A stretch of 64,000 bases of DNA from Bolinopsis microptera. Taxonomy: Eukaryota; Ctenophora; Tentaculata; Lobata; Bolinopsidae. Below are positions 11,415 to 21,258 of this stretch, piece by piece (within the stretch, counting starts at the first letter, position 1; each line of letters opens with the position of its first letter). A model generated the notes under the pieces. The model searched no databases. It had not been told where the DNA came from and was given only the letters and a program-made list of their open reading frames with translations. The translations under genes were made by a program, and so were the position numbers. The stretch spans positions 14,221,167 through 14,285,166 of the forward strand of contig NC_087074.1 of assembly GCF_026151205.1 (NCBI RefSeq), read 5' to 3'.

Positions 11415-12956
11415 GGCACTATCCGTCGCGGAGTAGAATCCGCGGCGGAGCCGCCGGACTCCGAGCAGACTCCGAGCGGACTCCGGCGGAGCCGCCGGAC
11501 TCCGAGCGGACTCCGGCGGTGCTCCGCCAAAATGTATTTACACTGGACTCGAGTACATTTTGGCGGACTCCGAGCGGAGCCGAGCGGACTCCGAGCGGAC
11601 TTTAAAGTCCGCCGCGGACTCCGAGCGGCTCCGCGGCGGCTCGGCGGAGTGTCCGCCGCGGACTAAGCCACTAGGCGAACTCCAGTCCGCCGCGGACTCC
11701 GGCGGAGTGCTTGGCGGACTCCGCCGGACCTCTCCGCCAGACTTGAATCCGGCGGAGTCCGGCGGAGCTTGGCGGAGTCCGCCAGCTCGGCGGACTCCGC
11801 TCGGAGTCCGCCGGACTCCAACAGAGTCCACTGACTTCCGACCTCCGACTTCCGACCCTCGGCTAAATTTGTCACGTGACATACAACATAGCATTTTGCA
11901 ATATTGTGGTCAGATGAAAAGGTCGCTAGTGATAAACCTTAACCATTACCCTCACAATGTCAATAGTGTACAACTCTAGTCCTAACTTTGACCCTATAAT
12001 GTATAAACGTTGACCCTAACCCTCCACCAAACCGTCCGCAGCGAAATATCAATGTCATTGACTGGTCACGTGACCAAAACAATTTTTGTCATATTATCTC
12101 ATATAGGGAAGCGTTTTTAGTTTTACCCTACACGTTGCATGTGGCGTCATTCGGCCGGATCCCAGCAAGCAAAAATACGTCGACCATCACAGGACGACGC
12201 CAGCCAGCACTCTCTACGCTCTTCGAGCTCCGATCGCCCTGTGACGAAGTAAGGACGAAGCCTGAAGTCCTCAGGTAACATCGACCACCGATTGAAAATT
12301 CAAAGATTTTTTGACATTAAGGTCAAATGTAAAACTAAAATCTTGATGTTGATTGATTGACGACGTCAATTTTTGAGTACAGCGCGAGCGCATGCGGAAA
12401 AGGACTGCGTAGCTAGTCAAGATGTTGATAAATATTTGGCTTGTGGCGCGATGTATTGCTCTAAGTATAGCCCTCTCGCTTGCAGTAGCGTGCGACCGCC
12501 GGAAATGACTTGTGGAACAAGCGCGCCCGCAGCGGCGCGAAAGCACATGGTTAGCTAGATGAACGCGATGTGCCTTGCATTGTAAGATGAAATCTTACTA
12601 GCTGACGCCACTCGCAGCTGTGATGTTCGCTGTTCGTCAGCGATCGAAATTTATACGCGTATCACCCGTTAAGATGTGCCACCCGACGCGCCACGCAATT
12701 TTTCTCGTTGCTCGTCGCACGTCGACGAACAACGAAGCTCGTTGCGACGCGCAATGAGCTGCCAGGCTAGGACTTGTCATACGTTGTATGACCCGCCGCG
12801 CACAAAGTGCGCGGCTCCCCCTGTATCGTCCCCCTGTATCGTCTATAGTGAAACGACCGTGGGGGTCGCAACGTGATACAAGCTAGGACATCGTCCTGGT
12901 CCAACAAATTTTGGCGAGCGCGCCGAGCAATTTTCTCCAAAAATTTAATGAGGGCG
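11415..12956 (+). repeat. Left long terminal inverted repeat
   Basis: It pairs with about 16345-17674 in reverse orientation. Its outer ~400 bases are GC-rich and built from GGACTCCGAGCGG/GGCGGAGTCCG variants. Inside follow unique-looking sequence and a TCACGTGACC stretch shared by both arms. Compared with the right arm it carries an extra ~77 bases at about 12163-12239 and a MITE at 12773-12882. It lacks the MITE inserted at 16669-16743 in the right arm. Confidence 0.85.
12773..12882. mobile_element. 110-bp MITE nested in the left arm, with empty site in the right arm
   Basis: Ends are CTTGTCATACGTTG and CAACGTGATACAAG, imperfect inverted repeats. The 6-bp flanks CTAGGA (12767-12772 and 12883-12888) are a target duplication. 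The right arm has the uninterrupted site (single CTAGGA, reading GGCTAGGACATC on the reverse strand near 16410-16421), which proves insertion after the two arms existed. Confidence 0.8.
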
Positions 12957-13139
12957 CCGACTTCCACTTTGGCTAGGTTTCTTTTTATAGGGGGTGCACG
13001 ATAAAAAATAAAGTTGCTTGGGACCCTGGTCATTAGGAAAGTTCGCACGAGATGGACCTCATTTTCCCATTTTAACTTTAGAAGATTGTCACAGGAAGAA
13101 CTTCTAAGATAGGCATATGATATTTCACATATCTATAGT

Positions 13140-15790
13140 TCAACTAATTTTGTTTCGATTAATAAAAGTTTTGAAGCATTTAGTCGAGGGCAAATTGAGG
13201 CTAACGAGTCATTTACATTTTGTCTCCTAATAACAGCTTCTAAGCATGCTATAAAAGTTTAAACATGTTTAATCGATTCATCAGATCTCACTCTTTCAGA
13301 ATCCAGAGAGATGAGGGAAATTTGTTCACTAATTGAGGGAAAAATGAGGCTAACAAGTTATTACTAATTTTTGAATTATTTTTGAATAATAGCGTCTATC
13401 AAAGTATCCTCTGACCTAAAATACATGATATGGATACTCTAGGTTGAAAGCTGGCCCAGCCGTCCCCTTTTTTCTTCTAATTGAGGGGGAAATGAGGCTA
13501 ACAGATCTTTTCTAATTTTTTAATTATGTTTGAACAATAACGTCCTTTAAACTATCCTTTGCCCTGGTATACATGAGATGGATGCTCTAGGTCGAAGGCT
13601 GGCCCAGCCATTTCCTTCTAATGGAGGGTAAAATGAGGCTAACAGATCTTTTCTGATTTTCGAATTATGTTTGAACAATAACGTCCTTTAAACTATCCTT
13701 TGCCCTGGTATACATTATATGGATACTTTAGGTCGATGGTAGACTCCACCTACCCTTTCTGTCTTTTGATGGAGGGTAAAATAAGGCTAACTATCAAGGT
13801 TTTGTTAATTTCTTGTTCTACTGCTTCTTCGGACTAGCCCTTCAATTTCAAATTGTTTCTGCCTAACCTTTATTCAGTTGAGAGGTAAGATTGAGGCTAA
13901 CTCCTGCTTATTATAATATTTTATAAGCGATAGTTTTAATGCTGAATGCTTTTATTTTCTTTCTCTAATTCCACTTTTGACCTATATGACAGCCACTTAT
14001 TATTTTCAAATTCGCACATTACAAAACTAATTGCACTGCTTTTTAGAGCCCTCTCGCCAGCTGTACTACCATTAATTAAGAGGTATTGAATTAAATATTG
14101 GTATAATTCAACAACTTGACGTAGATTTATTGTTTGTGAGTGCATTAATCAGACTGATTTAGCGTTTGGCAAAAGTTTATGATTATAATTTGTTTAAAAA
14201 TATTTCCTTGCGTTTGAGATGCGAAATAAAACCTTCCCTTGTAAAACTTTCTCAAACAGTTCCATTTTTATTATACTTTATAGTTTATAGCCTAATTTGG
14301 CATGATATCAGATCATGTGATATTACATGGCCCCATGGAGAGCATTGCCAGAGCAGTTGGCCAGAGAGCTCCATAGGAGTAAGGGGCCTACTCTAGCCAA
14401 CAGTTCTAATACATGTCCTTCCTCAACTTCATTTTCTTATCTAACTGCTGCTGCTGCTCAGCAACTACTTGACAGCTGGCACAGTGACGTTTGTCTGCGT
14501 AGTGTATCTGTTAGCCTCAATTCTGCCTCAAGGAGGGAAGGTATCCTCAATCCAACCTCACATAAGTTTCGATAAAGTCTCAATAACCTTCGGGCTACAA
14601 TTACAAGTTTTATAGTGGGTCTATAACATGTTTCCGTACATTAAAGTTAAAATGCGGTCGAATTATTTATTAGCCTCATTTTGGCCTCCTACAAATAGAC
14701 TCGGCGATTTCTGAACTGTTGAGCTTGAAGAGGATGAATCAATTTTTATTGTTGACATATTAGATAGTCACAATACCGAACCTACTCGAAAATATACACA
14801 ACAGTATACTTGTTAGCCTCATTTCACCCTCTCAAAAGGTAGTTAGCCTCATTTTCACGTCGAATATTTGAAGCTATAATCCCAAGGAATTTAATGTGCA
14901 ACACAGATATCAAGTAACTTGTGAGTTGTTAACCTGTTACCGTACATTAAAGTTAAAATGCGGTCAAATTCTTTATTAGCCTAGTGTATCTGTTAGCCTC
15001 AATTCTGCCTCAAGGAGGGAAGGTATCCTCAATCCAACCTCACATAAGTTTCGATAAAGTCTCAATAACCTTCGGGCTACAATTACAAGTTTTATAGTGG
15101 GTCTATAACATGTTTCCGTACATTAAAGTTAAAATGCGGTCGAATTATTTATTAGCCTCATTTTGGCCTCCTACAAGTAGACTCGGCGATTTCTGAAATG
15201 TTGAGCTTGAAGAGGATGAATAAATTTGTATTGTTGACACATTAGATAGTCACAATACCGAACCTGCTCAAAAATATACACAAAAGTATACTTGTTAGCC
15301 TCATTTCACCCTCTCAAAAGGTGGTTAGCCTCATTTTCACCTCGAATATTTGAAGCTTAGATATCGATAAAGTCTCAATAACCTTCGGGCTTCAATAACA
15401 AGTTTATTAGTGGGTCCATAACCTGTTTCTGTACATTAAAGTTAAAATGCGGTCAAATTCTTTATTAGCCTCATTTTGGCCTCCTACAAGTAGACTCGGC
15501 GATTTCTGAAATGTTGAGCTTGAAGAGGATGAATACATTTTTATTGTTGACATATTAAATAGTCACAATACCGAACCTGCTCAAAAATATACACAAAAGT
15601 ATACTTGTTAGCCTCATTTCACCCTCTCAAAAGGTGGTTAGCCTCATTTTCACCTCGAATAATTAAAGCTTAGATCTCGATCAAGTATAATCACTATGGA
15701 TTATACTTGCAACTTGGATATCATGGACGTAACACGAGAATGTTCTTTTTTGAAAATAATGAGTAAATTTGTTAGCCTCAATTGTCCCTC
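13140..15790. repeat. Inverted array of a ~20-bp GAGGGTAAAATGAGGCTAAC motif
   Basis: In the left half the motif reads GAGG(G/T)NAAAATGAGGCTAAC and occurs near 13190, 13345, 13487, 13628, 13777 and 13886. In the right half the reverse complement (GTTAGCCTCATTTT...CCTC) occurs near 14511, 14672, 14814, 14845, 14992, 15153, 15295, 15326, 15467, 15608, 15640 and 15770. Spacing is commonly about 140-155 bases. The orientation flips near 14.0-14.4 kb, the centre of the transposon. The motif is not an open frame and is not a CRISPR repeat. Confidence 0.8.
14499..15670. repeat. Three direct copies of a ~310-480-bp unit
   Basis: Sequence from 14499 to 14873 recurs at 14980-15358 with few differences. 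A shorter third copy runs 15365-15670. The copies share TCGATAAAGTCTCAATAACC, TTAAAGTTAAAATGCGGTC and ACTCGGCGATTTCTGAA. They explain part of the motif array in the right half; the left half is not built from this unit. Confidence 0.85.
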
Positions 15791-16344
15791 GCAGTTCAAT
15801 CACTCCTACTGAGTTTTGTGAGTGAGCTAGGAGGTCGCCGGACATCTCATTTTTAAGCCGTATTAATTTTCTATACGCATACAAAAAATTGAATGCGTAA
15901 CTAAAACAGAAATGAAATTACGGATGTTTTAAATTTTTTTTCAAAAACGAACTTTTAGGGGTGTTTCTAATGACCAGGGTCTTGGATTTAAAAAAATTGT
16001 TTACCACTGTTTTCTAGAGACTGTGAGAATTTTCACAATACCAAATTTGTTATACCTTTTTGGAAAGATCAGTGAGTTTCGCCTAGGTGCCATATTTGAT
16101 GGTGCGCGGCTTTTGGAGCAAAAGTAGCTGTAAAAGTCGCGTAATTTGACCAAATTCGTCCAAATTTGACCATTTTTGTCGTATTATTCGGATTTATCTT
16201 CAGTTCCTTAAATGAGATCATTCTGGAAATTGGCGAGGACCTTCCAATTGGGCTTTCACAACTTTCCGAAAAATTTAGTGGATATCGGAGTTGATATAGT
16301 AATAAAAATGGGGCAAAATACGCTGCTTTTAGCTGTAACAATTT

Positions 16345-17674
16345 TTCTCGCGCCCTCATTAAATTTTTGGAGAAAATCGCTCGCCAAAATTTGTTGGACC
16401 AGGACGATGTCCTAGCCTGGCAGCTCATTGCGCGTCGCAACGAGCTTTGTTGTTCGTCGACGTGCGACGAGCAACGAGAAAAATTGTGTGGCACGTCGGG
16501 TGGCACATCTTAACGGGTGATACGCGTATAAGTTTCGATCGCTGACGTACAGCGAGCAGCACAGCTGCGAGTGGCGTCAGCTAGTAGGATTTCATCCTAC
16601 AAGGCACATCGCGTTTACCTAGCTAACCAGGTCATTTTCGCCTCCGGCGGTCGCGCGCTACTGCAAGCTTACCTGAGGACCCCAGGCTTTAATGTTGTTA
16701 ATAGAGATTAGGCGGAATGACAGGCTGAGCGCGGCCCAGTAATTGCAAGCGAGAGGGCTATAGTTAGACTTAGAGCAACACATCGCGCCACAAGCCAAAT
16801 ATTTATCAACATCTTGACTAGCTACGCGGTCCTTTTCCGCATGCGCTCGCGCTGTGCTCAAAAATTGACGTCGCGTCGTCAATCAATTAACATCAAGATT
16901 TTAGTTTTACATTTAACCTTTATGTCAAAAAATCTCTGAATTTTCAATCGGTGGTCGATGTTACCTGAGGACCTCAGGCTTCGTCCTTACTTCGTCACAG
17001 GGATCCGGCCGAATGACGCCACATGCAACGAGTTGGGTAAAACTAAAAACGCTTCCCTATATGAGATAATATGACAAAAATTGTTTTGGTCACGTGACCA
17101 GTCAATGACATTGATATTTCGCTGCTGGCGGTTTGGTGGAGGGTTAGGGTCAACGTTTATACATTATAGGGTCAAAGTTAGGACTAGAGTTGTACACTAT
17201 TGACATTGTGAGGGTAATGGTTAAGGTTTATCACTAGCGACCTTTTTATCTGACCACAATATCGCAAAATGCTATTGGCTATGTTGTATGTCACGTGACA
17301 AATTTAGCCGAGGGTCGGAAGTCGAAAGTCGGAAGTCAGTGGACTCTGTTGGAGTCCGGCGGACTCCGAGCGGAGTCCAAGCTCCGCCGGACTCCGCCGG
17401 ATTCAAGTCTGGCGGAGAGGTCCGGCGGAGTCCGCCAAGCACTCCGCCGGAGTCCGCGGCGGACCGGAGTCCGCCTAGTGGCTTAGTCCGCGGCGGACAC
17501 TCCGCCGAGCCGCCGCGGAGCCGCTCGGAGTCCGCTCGGCTCCGCTCGGAGTCCGCCAAAATGTACTCGAGTCCAGTGTAAATACATTTTGGCGGAGCAC
17601 CGCCGGAGTCCGCTCGGAGTCCGCTCGGAGTCCGGCGGCTCCGCCGCGGACTCTACTCCGCAACGGATAGTGCC
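16345..17674 (-). repeat. Right long terminal inverted repeat
   Basis: This is the reverse-complement partner of 11415-12956, interrupted by a 75-bp MITE at 16669-16743. It holds the same subterminal GC-rich GGAGTCCG units (about 17335-17655) and the same TCACGTGACC and CGGCCGAATGACGCCACATGC segments. Similarity weakens inward of about 16340. Confidence 0.85.
16669..16743. mobile_element. 75-bp micro-MITE, second copy of the TTACC...AGTAA family
   Basis: It starts TTACCTGAGGACCCCAGGCT and ends GCCCAGTAAT. It is flanked by TGCAAGC on both sides (16662-16668 and 16744-16750). The left arm carries the uninterrupted site CTTGCAGTAGCG, so the insertion and its duplication are directly demonstrated. 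It is related to 7092-7175. A TTACCTGAGGACC-like stretch also exists within both arms (about 12257-12275 and 16961-16982). Confidence 0.75.
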
Positions 17675-17682
17675 ATTGAATT

Positions 17683-19804
17683 TGTTAAAATACTTAGGTT
17701 TTTACATCTAATGTAATATTTTAATGGTGATAGAATTTTTGAAAGCCATACTGATAGGGCTTGTGTCTGCATTTGTAATCCCACTCGATTGTGTCTGATT
17801 TTGATATTGTTTGAAAGTGCTAAGTTCCGTCTTGTACGCCAGAAAGAACGCTTTATTGGCTTTACAATGCCTAAATATCCTCACGCCAACAGTAGCACAG
17901 CTGCTTTTCTACAGAGTCAGTTTAAGCTATCAAAATTGTTTGCAAATATGACATATTCTGCAGAATGAGCCGTCTGGTTGCTAGCCTTCAGACTATAATC
18001 TTTTAATGTCTCTCAGCTGTACTACTCTGTCTCTTATATAGTACACAGATTGTTGGAGTTGTAAAGGAAGACTAGGTTTTACTTCAACACACCCAAAATA
18101 GAATGTCAGCTATTATAAAGGAGTCAAACTTTTGGACTACCCGCAAGTCAGTTTCTGTGGCCACAATCTGCATTTACTTTTAGGTGGCGTATTCAGCACA
18201 TGTAATGATCATAATTCGGCACATTTTCAATTAAAGTTGATCGCTGGGATATTGCCCAATTTAGAAGTAATTCAATCTCTTCCAATATTGCTGCATATTA
18301 TAAACGGCCACATTCACAGGTGCGATGTGAGTGAACGCTGTGTGAGGGGGCCTTGTGGTTTTTGTTACCAGATCTCCACCTTATACATTAGCACTGTCGT
18401 GTGTTCCATGTTAGACATGATGTAGGATGTAGGATGTGTGTAGGTTGTAGGATGCCACAATGGAGCACCCTCCCCAAACACGTGTAAACTTGTTTACTCA
18501 CTTTTTTCGTGAGTTTGTAATTAGCCTCCCTCCTTGGATAATACCAGCTATAGTCTATACAGCTCTGTAGCTTTTCTATCTTTGTTTGATGGTGACTGCT
18601 GCTAAATTTAGCTGGTGTACATTTTATAGCTGTTACCGTCTTCTCGTCGCTTTTATGAAGATTGCTTCAAAATGTGTGTTGTTGATTCTTTGCTCTGAAA
18701 GTGTAACTGTAATTTAAGTCTGTTGGTCCTGATCATCTGAGGAGTGTGCTAATATAAAATATTTGCTGCACTAGTTTGATACTGATACTGGTATGTGAAT
18801 GCACCTGAAATAGAATTCTATTCGGCCGTGATACTTATTTATTAGATATTTTCATAAACTCTTATCGATAATTTGTTCCTGGATTAATCTACAATAATAG
18901 TGTTGCTAATATTATTATTATTTTGAATATCTTACAAAGCAAAGGATTAATTGGATATTCATTGGAGGATACATCTCTTTCCGAAACGTGAGACAAATGA
19001 TTATCACAAGTAAATCCATTGGTCGATTCTTTTGCGATAGTCTGGCGCTAACTATAGCGCTAACTAGCGCTAACTAGCGAGTAGCGCTAACTAGCCGGCG
19101 AAGCAAAATGTTAAAATTTGGTTTTGCGGTATTGCTCGTCAGTCGTCAGCTGACATTAGAAAGTGTTTTCTGGTGCACGATAACTGGCGTTTACTACATA
19201 CTAGCACAGAGCACTAGTACTAGCTCGACTACATGGTCGCCTTCCATCTGTTGCGTGTTCACGTCTTCGTTGGAAAACGAGCTATTGCAATTACCTATAT
19301 TCGAGCTTTTCATTTATAATTAAAACAGGTCCTTCATATTATGGAGCCAGGGTGTGGACTGGCTACACCTAGTAAAAGCACTTCCATCCATATTTTATTA
19401 TAATACCCATCTAGATGAATGATGATCTGCAAATTGTGGAAACAATCAAACAATGAAATCTGCATGGTCCTGTTATTACAATGGCAAGGTCAGGCCAGGT
19501 ATAGATTATTATGCGGGTGGGAGATAGTTCATCTCGCCATTCTTCTTCTTCAATCATATCATTAACAAATAACTTATATATCAAAAGAGACACGTTCATG
19601 CATGTTCAGGCTGGGAATTTACTAGGTATATTTATATAAATTAAAAGAAATTCCCAGCATATAAACATGTCTCTTATATCTTTTTAGATATAACTTTATA
19701 AGTATCTCCAGTCTCCACCTAGAAAGCACATACCTACTATTTGTGTATGAAATAGTTCGTTGTGTGCTTTCTGTGGGGATATAAACCACGGCTTTCATAT
19801 ACTA
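17683..19804. other. Intergenic DNA, mostly unremarkable
   Basis: A 97-codon frame at 18132-18425 (plus) lacks an ATG start and a recognisable domain. A short TAGCGCTAACTAGCGC repeat cluster lies at 19047-19095. I see no supported gene. Confidence 0.4.
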
Positions 19805-21256
19805 CAGGGTGGCCCAAAAGTGACTACCCACACGCAACCTCTTAATAACTAACGTAATTCGTCTCCAAATTGCACCAAAATTTCAGAGATTATAGATATG
19901 GTTCAAACTTAGATTTCTTGAAAGTTTCGTAAGCCACGCCCAATTACAGTGGGCGTGGCGTGACACTCCCTCTTTTTTACTATTTTCTTCATAAAATGAG
20001 AACACTTTGAGCTAATAACTCCAAATTTTTTGCACACATTTGGCTTGATAATTTAAGACATTTCCCAAAGTTTCAAGTTCATTGTTTAAAATTTGGCTGA
20101 GTTATGTCCATTTCAAAATTCATCGGATACGTGATCCGAGCACTCAGTCAGTGATCTCTGCACTCAATCAGTAATCTCGTCACCCAATCTGATCAAGAGT
20201 AAGGCGTTAGCGTGTATTAATGAGGTTCATTAGGCTTTACCAAACATACTGAGGAGATGACGACCTGATCATGATTGATTGGATACCGATAATGACTTTG
20301 CTAGACAGGAAAACACCAAATTCTTCGTAAAAGTAAGGTCCTAGGATTCCACGAGAACTGATGGCGCACCAGATCGTGACCTTTTCAGGAAAATCAGGAA
20401 TCACGGTCTAAAAGTTAGTGTTTCTTTGTGATCCGATAGGCCCGGTTAGAAAGATCTCGCTTTAGGATTCGTTGAAGGAATGCTCTGCTGAGGTCTAAGG
20501 CAGGAGCTCGTTTTCGGGTGCCAATTTTAGGTGTATCCATCACGTCACAAACAACCATTGTGATGTTTTCTTCGGTCCTCGCAGTTCGTCTTTTGCAGAA
20601 AAAGTGAACTTGATCTTGTGATGCATATCAAAGCAGCTTTTCCGGCAAGGGGATGGTCGGTTGAATTTCATTTAAAATTGTCGTTTAAGCTGAGGGCAGA
20701 ACTCCCCATTCTCTTTGTTCAGGTAGACAAACAATCGTTGTTCCGCAGTATAGGCAGGATAGTGAACCATTTTCGATGATTCAATGGATAGTTCATTCCT
20801 TTTTATAGATTGTAAGGAACGAACCTGTGACTAGCAGGGCTAACAAGCCCTGCAACCAATCAAGCGGTGCATGTGAGCCAAACAGGCCATTAACCAAGTG
20901 CAGAGATCACTGACTGAGTGCTCGGATCACGTGTCCGATGAATTTTGAAATGGTCATAACTCAGCCAAATTTTAAACAATGAACTTGAAACTTTGGGAAA
21001 GGTTTTAAATTATCAAGCCAAATGTGTGCAAAAAATTTGGAGTTCTTAGCTTAAAGCGTTCTCATTTTATGAAGACAATAGTGAAAAAGAGGGAGTGTCA
21101 CGCCACGCCCACTGTAATTGGACGTGGCTTACAAAACTTTCAGGAAATCTAAGTTTGACCCATATCTATAATCTCTGAAATTTTGGTGCAATTTGAAGAC
21201 GAATAACGTGAGTTATTAAAAGGTTGCGTGTGGGTAGTCACTTTTGGGCCACCCTG
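19805..21256 (-). mobile_element. Degenerate mariner/Tc1-type transposon with long TIRs
   Basis: The ends are CAGGGTGGCCCAAAAGTGAC and its inverse, flanked by TA at 19803-19804 and 21257-21258. That is the TA target duplication of Tc1/mariner elements. The TIRs extend about 350 bases inward (to about 20165, and from about 20902). Between them the minus strand keeps transposase fragments. Confidence 0.8.
20300..20640 (-). pseudogene. Mariner-type transposase remnant
   Basis: Reading the minus strand, one frame gives TRKRAPALDLSRAFLQRILK followed by RDLSNRAYRITKKH and a stop, resembling the HTH part 'R.+S...+S...V.RIL+.DL...Y+I'. After a shift another gives FPEKVTIWCAISSRGILGPY, resembling the block around the second catalytic Asp region. 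Long parts are missing and frames are broken, so it cannot encode a working enzyme. Confidence 0.7.
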
Positions 21257-21258
21257 TA

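Larger units (their letters stand above)
11407..17682. mobile_element. 6.26-kb non-autonomous DNA transposon with very long terminal inverted repeats
   Basis: The element proper spans 11415-17674. It is bounded by the same 8 bases, ATTGAATT, at 11407-11414 and 17675-17682. The left end reads GGCACTATCCGTCGCGGAG, and the reverse complement of the right end reads GGCACTATCCGTTGCGGAG. Inverted similarity extends inward for over 1.3 kb on each side. No transposase-like frame is present; the open frames inside the arms mirror one another and are composition artefacts. An 8-bp target duplication occurs in hAT, P and a few other superfamilies. The GGCA terminus is not the common hAT CA-start, so the class is left open. 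The centre carries the motif array described separately. Confidence 0.85.

Noticed and set aside
11387-11979. Arg/Ser/Pro-rich open frames on both strands, mirrored at 17272-17663
   Set aside because: They arise from GC-rich subterminal repeats of the long inverted repeats, and the same peptides appear in mirrored arms and opposite strands.
16069-16506. 145-codon minus-strand frame resembling the frame at 12676-12876
   Set aside because: Similarity is due to the inverted repeat arms. The frame crosses the arm boundary and shows no domain.
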